Numbered from the stretch's first letter, positions 31,453-45,157 are shown. The stretch: 64,000 bases of DNA from Duganella guangzhouensis (GCF_009674535.1 NZ_WKJK01000011.1:186001-250000); one strand, 5' to 3'. Notes: generated by a model from the letters alone, not told the origin. Numbers and translations: made by a program.

Positions 31453-33362
31453 GCTGGCACGCGTGCTTGCTGCTGTTCGAGCAGCGCAAAGATGGCGTCC
31501 TTGGACAATACATACTGGTCCATCAGCACGTCCTTCAGCTCGGTGATCTGTGCGCGATAGTCTTCGATCGCGGTTAGGGTGTAGCTGTACAGCTCGTCGG
31601 CCTTGGCTTCCACTTGGCCGAGGTCGGCTTCCTTGTCCTTGAACTGGCTGTGGTCGATCTTGGAGCGCGAGTACATCGATAGTTTGTTGACCATCAGATC
31701 CAGCATCGAGGTGGCTTTTTCGATGTCGTTCTGGCTGCCGATCGAGATGCCGCGCGCGCCGTAGAACAGTTCTTCCGCCGCCACGCCGCCGTACAGCTGG
31801 ATCACGTCGCGTTCCAGTTCTTCCAGCGTTTTCAGGCCGACGTCGTCGGAGGCCGACAGCACATAGCCCAGCGCGTTCAGCTTGGACACCGATTCGGTGC
31901 TGATCTTCAGCATGGGCGAGCGTTCCTTGACTTCGGCCAGCGGCAAGCCTTCGCGCAGCCAAGGATCGATCTGCATAAAGAAGTGGCCCAGTTCGTGCAG
32001 TGCGACGCGTTCGCGCTGGCGGGTTTTCTCGGCGGTGGTGGCGCGGTCGGTGAGGCCGATGGTGGCGCGTTCAAAGGCCCGGAACATCAGGTCGGTGTTG
32101 ATGACCTTGCTTTCCTGGATGGCCAGCATGCTGGCGCGCTCGACCACGGTCTGCAACACGGCCGGACTGAGGTTGGCGGTGATCTCGGCCACTTGGTCGA
32201 GGTTGAGGTCGTCCCAGTCCACGCATTTGTCGGCCTTGCGCGCCAGGAAGGAGCGCAGCAGTTCGCGCCGCTCGTTCTTGTTCGGCAGGCGGAAGTTGAT
32301 CTTGACCGAGAAGCGGCGCAGCATGGCTTCGTCCATGCGGCTGGAACTGTCGTCAAAGTTGGAGGCGACCACCCAGATCACGCCCTGGGCGTCGTCGCTG
32401 CGCACGCCGTCGAGCAGGCTGAGCAGCGTATTGGCGGTGTCGTCTTCCCATTTCTTTTCGCCGCGGCCACGCGGCATGAACAGGCTCTGCGCTTCGTCGA
32501 GGAAGATGATGCAGTTGCCGCGTGCCTTGGCCTTGCGGTGCAGCGCGTGCAGCGCCTTGGAGCCGCCGCCGATGTAGCCCGATTCCAGCGCCGAGCCGGA
32601 AGCCTGGATCAGCGGAATATTCAAGCGCTTGGCCAGATAACCGGCCAGCTTGGTCTTGCCGGTGCCGGCCGGGCCGGTCAGCATGACGTTGAACGGTTTG
32701 TCGATGTCGTGCTCTTTATACAGTGCGCGGTTGCGTATCATGTCTTCCAGGTGCAGCACTTCCTGTTTGATATCTTCCATGCCGATCAGGTCGTCCAGGC
32801 TGCCGCCCAGTTGGTCGGGCGTCAGCACGCTGGCGTTGAGACCGTTGCCGGGCAGGCCATTTTTCAGCAGGAACAATGCCAGCACCAGCAGCAGGATGTC
32901 CACCAGGTGGCGGATCAGGAAGGCGCCCACCCGCAACAGCAGGTTGCCCTCATCGTCCTGCATCACCGCCTTGTGCGAGGCCAGATAATCGTCGCGGGCG
33001 ATGGCATAGGGAATGTCATTGCGCAGCAGCACTTCGCGTTCCAGGCTCAGGTGGGTATTGCCCGGCACTTTGACCACGTACAGTTTGACGTCGTTCTTCA
33101 GCTTGTAGATATAGCGCGGCGCCTCCGACTGCGGCGCGGCGATCAGCAGGTACTCCAGCTGGGCGCGCTTGGCCGGCAGCGCCGTGATCTGGGCGATGTC
33201 CTGGCTGCGCAGCACCGGGCTGCTGTCCTGCGCCACCTCGGCGCGCACGCCGATCAAAATGGCCAGCGCGGCGGTCAGCACCAGCAGGGCGGCGCGCACG
33301 TAGTTGTTCCGAAGAGCAGTTTGAAGTTTGTACAGTGTGAACATATGCATCATCCAGGGCAT
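31443..33362 (-). CDS. Divergent FtsH-like AAA+ membrane protease
   Basis: 639 residues. Two helices (about 21-40 and 152-168) bracket a periplasmic domain, as in FtsH. AAA module: Walker A GPAGTGKTKLAG, Walker B CIIFLDEAQSL, arginine finger DEAMLRRFSV. Peptidase: HELGHFF (HExxH) and a third ligand in GSQNDIEKATSML. Sequence differs widely from housekeeping FtsH (HEAGHA, SRH region SNDLERAT), so it is an accessory paralogue. The start MPWMMHM is uncertain because several ATGs occur and no ribosome site is clear. It would degrade or refold inner-membrane proteins. Confidence 0.85.
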   Translation of the reverse strand: MPWMMHMFTLYKLQTALRNNYVRAALLVLTAALAILIGVRAEVAQDSSPVLRSQDIAQITALPAKRAQLEYLLIAAPQSEAPRYIYKLKNDVKLYVVKVPGNTHLSLEREVLLRNDIPYAIARDDYLASHKAVMQDDEGNLLLRVGAFLIRHLVDILLLVLALFLLKNGLPGNGLNASVLTPDQLGGSLDDLIGMEDIKQEVLHLEDMIRNRALYKEHDIDKPFNVMLTGPAGTGKTKLAGYLAKRLNIPLIQASGSALESGYIGGGSKALHALHRKAKARGNCIIFLDEAQSLFMPRGRGEKKWEDDTANTLLSLLDGVRSDDAQGVIWVVASNFDDSSSRMDEAMLRRFSVKINFRLPNKNERRELLRSFLARKADKCVDWDDLNLDQVAEITANLSPAVLQTVVERASMLAIQESKVINTDLMFRAFERATIGLTDRATTAEKTRQRERVALHELGHFFMQIDPWLREGLPLAEVKERSPMLKISTESVSKLNALGYVLSASDDVGLKTLEELERDVIQLYGGVAAEELFYGARGISIGSQNDIEKATSMLDLMVNKLSMYSRSKIDHSQFKDKEADLGQVEAKADELYSYTLTAIEDYRAQITELKDVLMDQYVLSKDAIFALLEQQQARVPAQA

Positions 33363-33739
33363 GATGCCGGGGCTGGGCGCGGGGTAGGGCGCTGCAGCCA
33401 GGGCCGCCGTGACCGGCCGCGCAAAGTGGGGCGCAACCGGGTGACTAGGTGTCTTGCGATTGAGTCATGCCGTACGGCAACTCATTGCGTAACTATAGCG
33501 GGATAGTCGGGGTTTGTATCGCTTTGTGCCCATAAAAACAGCAGGCCTGCAACAGATTGCAGTTGAGCTACCGTTTATCCCCGATTTTTGCAGTTGGTCC
33601 GCGCGCTTTTGCGGCTCGTCGCATGACGCGGATCTTTGCAAAATGGTTTGTTAATCTGCTCACGTCAACTGCTGTCAAACGCGTAACAGCGGTGGCTTCC
33701 GAAGTTCAATCAGTACAACCTACTTATTTGGAGCACACC
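33363..33739. other. 377-base divergent intergenic region, nothing recognised
   Basis: Between the FtsH-like gene and the secreted protein at 33740. GC-rich near the first, more AT-rich toward the second. No hairpin terminator, repeat or small gene with a ribosome site was found. It must hold both promoters. Confidence 0.5.
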
Positions 33740-34138
33740 ATGAAATCGATCCTGCTTGGCGTCGTAGCCGCGCTCGCCCTGACGTCCCTGCCTGCCGTGC
33801 ACGCTGAAGATAGCAGCGTCAGCATTCAAGCCCCACGCATCGCCCGCTATTACATGGACCCGGTCGAATTCCGCACCTATAGCAATACCTATCAGCTGGA
33901 AAATGGCCAGACCATCAACTTCCGTCAGCGCATGACCATGATGTACACCCAGTTGGAAGATGGCCGCAGCGTGCGCATCTATGCAGTCTCGCCCAAGGCT
34001 TTCGTCACCGAAACCGGGGTGCGCATCGAGTTCCGCGATGAGGGCGAAACCGTGGCCATCACCGATTTCCAGAAACTGCCGATGGCCAAGGTGCAGGGCA
34101 GCGGCACCATTGTGATGGCGGCCGCGCGTCAACAGTAA
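33740..34138 (+). CDS. Exported hypothetical protein
   Basis: 132 residues with a clear signal peptide (MKSILLGVVAALALTSLPAVHA). The mature part is beta-rich (VEFRTYSNTYQLENGQTINF, VRIEFRDEGETVAITDFQ). TTGGAGCACACC precedes the chosen ATG; the longer open frame upstream lacks a signal. Common in Oxalobacteraceae-like genomes in my impression, but no named family can be assigned. It is convergent with the glycosyltransferase gene. Confidence 0.7.
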   Translation: MKSILLGVVAALALTSLPAVHAEDSSVSIQAPRIARYYMDPVEFRTYSNTYQLENGQTINFRQRMTMMYTQLEDGRSVRIYAVSPKAFVTETGVRIEFRDEGETVAITDFQKLPMAKVQGSGTIVMAAARQQ

Positions 34139-34165
34139 GTCTGAAGCGCGCCTGCGCCGCCGGCT

Positions 34166-35890
34166 TTAGTCGGCGCGGCGGTACAGGCGGAAGCGTTCTT
34201 CGCGGTCGGCCGGACGTCGGCCTTCCCACAGCAACACCCATTGCTTGCCACGGAACTGCGGCTGGATTTCATGGTCGTCGCGCAGCTTGACGCTGTCTTG
34301 CAGCAGCAGCAGCTGGCAGCGCTCCTCTTCAACGCCGGCAAACGGCAGTTGCGCATAGTAGGCGAACGAGGCGCGCTGCGCCGGTCCCACATTCGATTCG
34401 ATGCAGCGGGTGCCCGGCGGTAGCTTGTCGGCGATCTGGCGCGCCACGCTGGCGTAGCTCTTGCTGTAGTTCATGTCCGGCAGGAACAGCGTCATCAGCA
34501 GGATCCAGATCAGGATCAGGCCGCCGGAGGACAATACCACCGCGCGCCACAGCACCGATGGCCGGCGCGACACGCGCCAGTGCACCAGCACAAACCAGCC
34601 CAGCGTGGCGGTCAGTGCCACCAAAAAGCCGGCCCATCCCAGTTCGGGCGTGAAGCCCGGCACCAGCTTGAGCGCGTTCTTGGCGGCCTGTGCCGGCCAG
34701 CCGGTCAGCTTGGCAAACCAGAACACCCAGATTACGGCGGCGCAGGCGGTCAGCGCCATCACCGAGAACCAGTCGATGGCGTTGATGGCGCCGCGCTTCA
34801 TGGTCAGCAGGCCGAACGCGGCCATGATGGCCAGCGGCGGCAGCAGCACCAGCAACTGGCCTTGTTCGGGCGCCGGATGGAATAACGTCAGCACCAGGCC
34901 CATCACCACGAACGCCAGCGGCACCACAATGTGCAGCACGCCGCGCTGGCGGCGCCAGGCCCATACCGCCCAGCCGGCAAACGGCCAGGCTGGCCAGAAG
35001 AACCACATGCCGACCCGGAAGAAGAATTTCAGCGACATCAGGCTCGGCCAGTCCAACTGCAGCCAGTTCCAGCCCAGCCAGGCGTTCAGCGGTTGCTGGT
35101 GATAAGGCTCCAGCAGTTGCGACGGGATCAGCCACAGCGCGGTGATCAGCGCGCCGACGGCCAGCATCGCGCCCAGGTCGCGCACCGCGCGGATGGCGGG
35201 CTGGGCGAGGAAACGGGTGCAGGCGAACAGGGCCAGGATCAGGCATACCGGCGTCAGCCAGCCACGTGTCAGCGTCATCAGGCCGATCGCCAGACCGCTC
35301 AGCGCGGCGTTGCGCAGCGATGGTTTTTCCACATAGCGCACGGTGCGGTACAGCAGGAAGGCGGTCATCGCCACCTGCAGCGATTCGGGCGTGGTTTCGT
35401 GGCTGTGCAGCAGCAGGCCGAGGCAGCCGAGGTAGATCAGCACGGCGGCGTCGGCCAGCGTGCGGCCGAAGTCGTCCGGTTCGGGCTGGCCGCCAAAGGC
35501 CAGCCGCAGCGGTTGCGCGTCCTGGCGGCGGCCCAGATGGAAGGTGGCGTACCACAGCGACAGCACGCCCAGCAGGAAGCCGCCGACGGTGGCCATGCGC
35601 GCGGCCAGCACGTCGCCCATCAGCCAGCCGAACAGTTTGATGCACAGCGCCCCCAGCCAGAACGCCAGCGGGCCTTCGTCCGGCCACGACAGGCCGGCGA
35701 TATTCGGCCACAGCCAGTCTTGCCAGGTGCCGTGCGCCATGGTCCACATGATGCCGAAGCTGGCGGCGTCGTCGTTCTTCCACGGCTCGCGGCCGATCAG
35801 TCCAGGCAGGATGTACAGCAGGCCGAGGGCGAACAGCGCCCAACGCGGCAGGGCCAGGGTGGCGGCGGCGGGAAGACGTACTGGCTTCAT
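34166..35890 (-). CDS. ArnT-like family 39 glycosyltransferase
   Basis: 574-residue integral membrane protein with about 11-12 helices. The GT39-type N-terminus is LIGREPWKNDDAASFGIMWTMA, carrying the acidic pair used by dolichol/undecaprenyl-phosphate sugar transferases, followed by SWPDEGPLAFWLGALCIKLF. A C-terminal soluble domain has RCIESNVGPAQRASFAYYA. ArnT-like enzymes move sugars from polyprenyl phosphate to lipid A or proteins in the periplasm. The acceptor is unknown here. No arn operon lies nearby. Confidence 0.82.
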   Translation of the reverse strand: MKPVRLPAAATLALPRWALFALGLLYILPGLIGREPWKNDDAASFGIMWTMAHGTWQDWLWPNIAGLSWPDEGPLAFWLGALCIKLFGWLMGDVLAARMATVGGFLLGVLSLWYATFHLGRRQDAQPLRLAFGGQPEPDDFGRTLADAAVLIYLGCLGLLLHSHETTPESLQVAMTAFLLYRTVRYVEKPSLRNAALSGLAIGLMTLTRGWLTPVCLILALFACTRFLAQPAIRAVRDLGAMLAVGALITALWLIPSQLLEPYHQQPLNAWLGWNWLQLDWPSLMSLKFFFRVGMWFFWPAWPFAGWAVWAWRRQRGVLHIVVPLAFVVMGLVLTLFHPAPEQGQLLVLLPPLAIMAAFGLLTMKRGAINAIDWFSVMALTACAAVIWVFWFAKLTGWPAQAAKNALKLVPGFTPELGWAGFLVALTATLGWFVLVHWRVSRRPSVLWRAVVLSSGGLILIWILLMTLFLPDMNYSKSYASVARQIADKLPPGTRCIESNVGPAQRASFAYYAQLPFAGVEEERCQLLLLQDSVKLRDDHEIQPQFRGKQWVLLWEGRRPADREERFRLYRRAD

Positions 35891-35947
35891 CGATTAATCT
35901 GTTTTTATGAGTAGAACCGGAGTATGCAGCAAAATGGTGCGTGAAAC

Positions 35948-35976
35948 AAAAAAAGCAGCCAGAGGCTGCTTTTTTT
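35948..35976 (-). terminator. Terminator after rpmE2
   Basis: AAAAAAAGCAGCC, loop AGA, GGCTGCTTTTTTT: a perfect 13-bp stem with A- and T-tracts, active in both directions. It lies 17 bases after the rpmE2 stop on the minus strand. Confidence 0.88.
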
Positions 35977-35992
35977 ATCGGAGCGGCTGAAA

Positions 35993-36262
35993 TTAGCCAG
36001 CAGCGACGGCGGTTTTCGAACCGACCGAACCGAACTTCTGGCGGAATTTCTCAACGCGGCCAGCGGTATCGACGATTTTGTGTTTGCCGGTGTAGAACGG
36101 GTGCGATTCAGCCGAAACCTCGATCTTGATCAGCGGGTATTCTTTACCGTTGTGCTCGATCTTTTCGCGGGTTTGGATGGTCGAACGGGTGACGAATTTG
36201 AAGTCGCACGACAGGTCGTGGAAAACAACTTCGCGGTATTCTGGGTGACCTTCTGGTTTCAT
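35993..36262 (-). CDS. rpmE2: 50S ribosomal protein L31 type B
   Basis: 89 residues starting MKPEGHPEYREVVFHD with SHPFYTGKHKIVDTAGRVEKF, the L31 signature. The zinc-binding CxxC of type A is missing, so it is type B. The start follows GAGGCTACAAA; the open frame 36 bases earlier is leader. Neighbours rho and trxA upstream on the same strand give the conserved betaproteobacterial order trxA-rho-rpmE. It is part of the large ribosomal subunit. Confidence 0.96.
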   Translation of the reverse strand: MKPEGHPEYREVVFHDLSCDFKFVTRSTIQTREKIEHNGKEYPLIKIEVSAESHPFYTGKHKIVDTAGRVEKFRQKFGSVGSKTAVAAG

Positions 36263-36387
36263 TTTGTAGCCTCGGTTAGTTTGGTAGCCAAACAGCACTT
36301 CGTCGGTCGATCCTACCTCGTGACCCGATTGCCGCTCACTTGCCAGAGTTAAAAATAATGCGATCGACGATTATACTGGTGTAAACG

Positions 36388-36416
36388 CAAACAGGCAACC
36401 AGTGGTTGCCTGTTTG
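36388..36416 (-). terminator. Terminator hairpin after rho
   Basis: CAAACAGGCAACC, loop AGT, GGTTGCCTGTTTG: a perfect 13-bp stem 19 bases past the rho stop, with only a weak T-rich tail. Confidence 0.65.
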
Positions 36417-36434
36417 TTAAGGCGGGCTAATGAA

Positions 36435-37697
36435 TTAGCCGCCGCGGCGCATCATATCGAAGAACTCGTTGTTGTTCTTCGTGGCGCGCATTTTGTCGAG
36501 GATGAACTCCATCGCCTCGATCTCGTCCATCGAGTACAGCAGCTTGCGCAGGATCCAGATCTTCTGCAGCTGGTCCGGCTTGATCAGCAGTTCCTCGCGG
36601 CGGGTGCCCGATTTGTTCAGGTTGATCGACGGGTAGACGCGTTTCTCGGCCAGGCGGCGCTCCAGGTGCACCTCCATATTGCCGGTACCCTTGAATTCTT
36701 CGTAAATCACGTCATCCATGCGCGAACCGGTTTCGATCAGCGCGGTGGCGACGATGGTCAGCGAACCGCCTTCTTCGACGTTACGGGCGGCGCCGAAGAA
36801 GCGTTTCGGACGTTGCAGCGCGTTGGCGTCGACACCACCGGTCAGCACCTTGCCCGAGGCCGGGATCACGGTGTTGTAGGCGCGCGCCAGACGGGTGATC
36901 GAGTCCAGCAGGATGACCACGTCTTTTTTCATTTCGACCAGGCGCTTGGCTTTTTCCAGCACCATCTCGGCGACCTGCACGTGGCGGGTGGCCGGTTCGT
37001 CGAAGGTCGAGGCGACGACTTCGCCGCGCACCGAGCGTTGCATCTCGGTCACCTCTTCCGGACGTTCGTCGATCAGCAGCACGATCAGCGTAACGTCGGG
37101 GTGATTCGAGGTGATGGCATGGGCGATGTGCTGCAGCATGACCGATTTACCGGATTTCGGCGACGCCACCAGCAGGCCGCGCTGGCCCTTGCCGATCGGC
37201 GCGATCAGGTCGATGATGCGGCCGGTGATGTTTTCGGTGCCGTTGATGTCGCGTTCCAGGCGCAGCGGCTCTTGCGGGTGCAGCGGCGTCAGATTCTCAA
37301 ACAGAATGCGGTGTTTCGAGGCTTCCGGCGATTCGCCGTTGACCTTGTCGACCTTGACCAGCGCGAAATAGCGCTCGCCATCTTTCGGGGTACGCACTTC
37401 GCCCTCGATCGAATCGCCGGTGTGCAGATTGAAACGGCGGATTTGCGACGGCGAAATGTAGATGTCGTCGGTGGAGGCCATGTAGCTGGCGTCCGGCGAA
37501 CGCAGGAAGCCGAAACCGTCCGGCAGCACTTCCAGGGCGCCATCGCCGAAGATTTGCTCGCCCGATTTGGCGCGTTTTTTCAGGATGGCGAACATCAACT
37601 CTTGCTTGCGCAAACGCGCCGCATTGTCGATATCCAGTCCGATGGCCATTTCCAACAACGCCGAAACGTGTAAGGCCTTCAATTCAGATAGATGCAT
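36435..37697 (-). CDS. rho: Transcription termination factor Rho
   Basis: 420 residues, normal length. The N-terminal cold-shock/RNA-binding part has DGFGFLRSPDASYMAS and RFNLHTGDSIEGEVR. The ATPase core has Walker A ASPKSGKSV, Walker B VVILLDSITRLARAYN, the Q-loop region and GALIETGSRMDD-like end (ATALIETGSRMDDVIYEEF). Homohexameric RNA helicase that ends transcription. The start MHLSELKAL is the family start. Upstream lies trxA, downstream rpmE2. Confidence 0.98.
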   Translation of the reverse strand: MHLSELKALHVSALLEMAIGLDIDNAARLRKQELMFAILKKRAKSGEQIFGDGALEVLPDGFGFLRSPDASYMASTDDIYISPSQIRRFNLHTGDSIEGEVRTPKDGERYFALVKVDKVNGESPEASKHRILFENLTPLHPQEPLRLERDINGTENITGRIIDLIAPIGKGQRGLLVASPKSGKSVMLQHIAHAITSNHPDVTLIVLLIDERPEEVTEMQRSVRGEVVASTFDEPATRHVQVAEMVLEKAKRLVEMKKDVVILLDSITRLARAYNTVIPASGKVLTGGVDANALQRPKRFFGAARNVEEGGSLTIVATALIETGSRMDDVIYEEFKGTGNMEVHLERRLAEKRVYPSINLNKSGTRREELLIKPDQLQKIWILRKLLYSMDEIEAMEFILDKMRATKNNNEFFDMMRRGG

Positions 37698-37767
37698 ATT
37701 GTTTGAGTATCCCGCGACGGGAAAGTAAAGGTAGGGGAGGGAACTACGTGGGTTGTCTCATTTTATA

Positions 37768-37795
37768 CGGTGGCGGCGCGGGCGCGGCGCCACCG
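37768..37795 (-). terminator. Possible terminator hairpin after trxA
   Basis: CGGTGGC and GCCACCG pair at the base of a GC-rich hairpin 22 bases past the trxA stop. The tail on the minus strand (TATAAAATG) is AT-rich but not a T-run, so termination may be partial. Confidence 0.45.
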
Positions 37796-37817
37796 GTACA
37801 ACGTAGCAGTATCTTAC

Positions 37818-38144
37818 TTAGATATTGCTGTCGATGAAAGAGGTCAGCTGGCCTTTTGCCATTGCGCCAACCTTTTGAGCGGCGGCGACGCCGTTCTTGA
37901 ACAGGATCAGGGTCGGGATGCCGCGGATGCCGAACTTGGCCGGTACGGCCTGGTTCGAGTCAACGTCCATCTTGGCGATCTGGATCTTGCCGTCGTATTC
38001 CTTGGCGACTTCTTCCAGGATCGGGGCGATGCTCTTGCAAGGACCGCACCATTCGGCCCAGAAGTCGACCAGCACAGGGCGGTCGGATTTCAGCACGTCG
38101 GCGTCAAAGGAAGCATCGGTAATGTGTTTGATATTTTCGCTCAT
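37818..38144 (-). CDS. trxA: Thioredoxin 1
   Basis: 108 residues with the WCGPCK redox motif (VDFWAEWCGPCKSIAPIL), the cis-Pro loop GIRGIPTLILFKNG and the usual C-terminal helix. Reduces protein disulfides in the cytoplasm with thioredoxin reductase. The start MSENIKHIT follows GAGGAAACT. First gene of the trxA-rho-rpmE2 row. Confidence 0.97.
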   Translation of the reverse strand: MSENIKHITDASFDADVLKSDRPVLVDFWAEWCGPCKSIAPILEEVAKEYDGKIQIAKMDVDSNQAVPAKFGIRGIPTLILFKNGVAAAQKVGAMAKGQLTSFIDSNI

Positions 38145-38339
38145 AGTTTCCTCAATCGAGGTCAGATAAGTAATAACGCCTGGGGACGGACCTCAAACGC
38201 TGCCATGAGCAGCAGTTGGGTGCCATTTGCACGATTTCAATGTCTCGGAGGGGATGGCAACAAGGTCGGCAGGCGAGGGATGGCGTAAATAATAACCCAT
38301 TTTTTGGAAATGTGCGGTGGTTTGTCGAAACCCTCTAAA

Positions 38340-38756
38340 CTATTTGCCAAGATTGCCCGGCAGCGTGGCCGCCGACACCCGGCAATGGCCGGCGGCGCGC
38401 TGGATCAGCGCCGCCAGCGCCTCCGGTTCCAGCGGCTTGGCGATGGCGTCCAGAATCGTCAGTCCCTGCGCCTCGGCGACGCGGGCGGCGGTGCGCAGCA
38501 CGGCCGGATCGACACTGGACAGCAGCACCACGCAACCGCCGTATTGCTGGGCCGCCGCCAGGCGCAGGAAGTCGATGCCGTCCATGACCGGCATCGACAG
38601 GTCGCACACCACCAGCTCGGGCGGGCGCAAACGCAGCTCGATCAGGGCGCGGCGGCCGTCGGTCTCGCGCACCACGGTGTGGTCGCCCAGGCTGGTCACC
38701 ATGTCGGCCAGCAGGTCCAGCATGAAGGTATCGTCGTCCAGCAGCAAAATCCGCAT
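38340..38756 (-). CDS. Single-domain response regulator
   Basis: 138 residues, receiver only: acidic Asp-Asp-Asp in MRILLLDDDTF, phospho-acceptor in LVVCDLSMPVMDG and Lys in IAKPLEPE. No output domain. The ATG begins one base after the stop of the hybrid kinase upstream on the same strand, so the two form a unit. It could be the final acceptor of the kinase's Hpt domain, like a CheY-type output or phosphate sink. Confidence 0.9.
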   Translation of the reverse strand: MRILLLDDDTFMLDLLADMVTSLGDHTVVRETDGRRALIELRLRPPELVVCDLSMPVMDGIDFLRLAAAQQYGGCVVLLSSVDPAVLRTAARVAEAQGLTILDAIAKPLEPEALAALIQRAAGHCRVSAATLPGNLGK

Positions 38757-38757
38757 A

Positions 38758-43035
<4,278 letters not shown>

Positions 43036-43255
43036 GAGTTTCCCTTTCGGTGGGTCATGCGTGCTGGAGGTGGGGAAACTATAGCATCGAAGCCGAAGCC
43101 GTTGGCATTGGCGTGACAAGAAAACGTTTGCATACTGCGCGAACGCAAAACCGCGCAAAAATTCACCTTTTACGGTGGTTTCAGTGACAATTGGTGAGAA
43201 AGCGCGGCGGCGGTCCGCCGCGCCGTGGCTTGCGCGGTAATAGCAAGTACTTGAT

Positions 43256-43975
43256 CTAGTTGAAGCTGCCGGCGAACTGGTAGCGGTGACCGGGATGCCA
43301 CATGGTCACCAGCGAGGCGATCATGCCGCCGGAGCGGGTCTGGCGCTTGAGCACCAGGCAAGCCTGCTTGGTGTCGATGGCCAGCATGTCGGCGATGTCG
43401 CGCGGCGCCGCCAGCGCTTCCACGCTGTAGGTGGCGCCCTGTAGCGGCGCGGCCTGCATCAGGTATTCGTTGGGCGTGAGATGGGCGAAGTCCTGCTCCA
43501 TGTAATCCGGCGCGCACTGCGGGTTGACCCAGCGGTCCTCGACCTGAATCGGCACGCCGTTTTCAAAGTGGACGATCACCGAGTGGAACAGCGGATGGCC
43601 GGACGGCAGGTCGAACTGCTTGGCCATCAGATCGCTGGCCTTGATGCGCTCCAGTTGCTGCAGGCTGCTGCGGTGGGCGTGGCCGCGCGCGCGCACCTCG
43701 TCGGCGATCGACTTAATCTGCAGCAGCGTGGCCTGGTATTTTTGCTGGGCCACGTAGGTGCCCGAACCCTGGCGACGCGTCAGCACCTGCTCGGCGGTCA
43801 GCTCGCGCACGGCGCGGTTGACGGTCATGCGCGAAACGCCAAACTGTTTGACCAGTGCCTGCTCGGATGGAATCACGTCGCCTTCTTTCCAGGTGCCGGC
43901 GGCGATTTCGGCCATCAGGTAGTCTTTGATGCGCTGGAAGATGGGGGTGCTGTCTTGCGTACTTTGATCGTTCAA
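43256..43975 (-). CDS. hutC: HutC, GntR-family repressor of histidine utilisation
   Basis: 239 residues. N-terminal GntR winged helix (IPSEQALVKQFGVSRMTVNR, RRQGSGTYVAQ) and a C-terminal UTRA/chorismate-lyase-like ligand domain with RWVNPQCAPDYMEQDF, LTPNEYL and LVTMWHPGHRYQFAGSF, typical of HutC. Urocanate releases HutC from DNA in other bacteria. A perfect TGTA-TA-TACA palindrome sits in the hutU promoter at 51870, 7.9 kb away. Its own promoter seems to be TTGAAT (44029-44024), 18 bp, TAGAAT (44005-44000), with TTGTACAA in the spacer. Confidence 0.93.
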   Translation of the reverse strand: MNDQSTQDSTPIFQRIKDYLMAEIAAGTWKEGDVIPSEQALVKQFGVSRMTVNRAVRELTAEQVLTRRQGSGTYVAQQKYQATLLQIKSIADEVRARGHAHRSSLQQLERIKASDLMAKQFDLPSGHPLFHSVIVHFENGVPIQVEDRWVNPQCAPDYMEQDFAHLTPNEYLMQAAPLQGATYSVEALAAPRDIADMLAIDTKQACLVLKRQTRSGGMIASLVTMWHPGHRYQFAGSFN

Positions 43976-43999
43976 ACCGCTGTCTCCTCGTGAATGGTC

Positions 44000-44029
44000 A
44001 TTCTAGCATCGCCTGCTTGTACAATTCAA
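44000..44029 (-). promoter_or_regulatory. hutC promoter with possible autoregulatory site
   Basis: On the minus strand TTGAAT, 18-base spacer and TAGAAT lie 25-54 bases before the hutC start. The spacer begins with TTGTACAA (44017-44024), which is half-site-like relative to the hutU operator but lacks its centre, so binding by HutC is uncertain. Confidence 0.5.
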
Positions 44030-44101
44030 AAGCAAGAGGCGGAGTGCGATGGTTTTTTGTGCTGGCTAAGATGGCTGCATTCCCCCGATACGGAGTCTGA
44101 G

Positions 44102-45157
44102 ATGGACAATTACAGCAGCGATGAGGCGCGTTGGGCCGCGGTACAGCAGCGTGACGCGCAAGCCGACGGCGAATTCTGGTATTCGGTGCGCAGCACCGGG
44201 GTGTACTGCCGGCCATCGTGCGCGGCGCGGCCGGCGCTGCGCAAGAACGTGGCGTTCCACGCCAGCCGCGAGGACGCCGAGCAGGCCGGCTTCCGGCCCT
44301 GCCTGCGCTGCAAGCCGGATCAGCCGCCGTTGGCGGAGCGCCAGGCGGCAGTGGTGGCACAAGCGTGTCGTTTGATCGACGCGGCGGAAGAGGCGCCGGA
44401 TCTGGATGCGCTGGCGGCGGCGGTGGGTGTCAGCCGGTTTCATTTTCACCGCATGTTCAAGGCGGTGAGCGGGATCACGCCGAAAGCCTATGCCAACGCG
44501 GCGCGGGCGCGGCGGGTACAGGATGGGCTGGCGCGGCAGGCGTCGGTGACGGATGCGATGTATTCGGCCGGTTTCAACTCGTCCGGCCGCTTTTATGCGC
44601 AGTCGCCGGCGGTGCTGGGCATGAAGCCGTCGTCGTTCCGGGCCGGCGGCGCCGGCGAGCGGATACGCTTTGCGATTGCCGAGTGTTCGCTGGGGCCGAT
44701 CCTGGTGGCCAGCACGGCGCAGGGCATCTGCGCGATTCTGATCGATGACGATCCGGATTTTCTGGTGAAGGATTTGCAGGACCGTTTTCCGAAGGCGGAA
44801 CTGATCGGTGCCGAGCCGGAATACGAGCAGGTGGTGTCGCGCGTGGTGGGGCTGGTGGAGCAGCCGTCGGTGGGATTAGAGCTGCCGCTGGACGTGCGCG
44901 GTACCGCGTTCCAGCAGCGCGTGTGGCAGGTGCTGCGGGCGATTCCTGCCGGCCGGCGCGTGACCTATGCCGAGCTGGCGGAACTGGCCGGCGTGCCGCG
45001 CGGCGCGCGGGCGGTGGCGTCGGCGTGCGCGGCGAATGCGATCGCGGTGGCGATACCGTGCCATCGCGTGGTGCGCGACGATGGCTCGATCTCTGGCTAT
45101 CGCTGGGGCGTGGACCGCAAGGCGATGTTGTTGAACCGGGAGGCGGGCAGTGAGTAG
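44102..45157 (+). CDS. ada: Ada, bifunctional DNA methyl-phosphotriester/O6-methylguanine methyltransferase and regulator
   Basis: 351 residues. The N-terminal zinc domain has the self-methylating Cys in STGVYCRPSCAAR and CLRCKP as the other ligands. The AraC HTH follows (ALAAAVGVSRFHFHRMF), then the O6-alkylguanine methyltransferase domain with VAIPCHRVVR. It repairs alkylated DNA and, once methylated, activates alkylation-response genes. The start MDNYSSDEARWAAV is chosen by the family N-terminus; open frame upstream overlaps the hutC promoter. The next gene overlaps its stop by 8 bases. No clear Ada box was found. Confidence 0.95.
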   Translation: MDNYSSDEARWAAVQQRDAQADGEFWYSVRSTGVYCRPSCAARPALRKNVAFHASREDAEQAGFRPCLRCKPDQPPLAERQAAVVAQACRLIDAAEEAPDLDALAAAVGVSRFHFHRMFKAVSGITPKAYANAARARRVQDGLARQASVTDAMYSAGFNSSGRFYAQSPAVLGMKPSSFRAGGAGERIRFAIAECSLGPILVASTAQGICAILIDDDPDFLVKDLQDRFPKAELIGAEPEYEQVVSRVVGLVEQPSVGLELPLDVRGTAFQQRVWQVLRAIPAGRRVTYAELAELAGVPRGARAVASACAANAIAVAIPCHRVVRDDGSISGYRWGVDRKAMLLNREAGSE

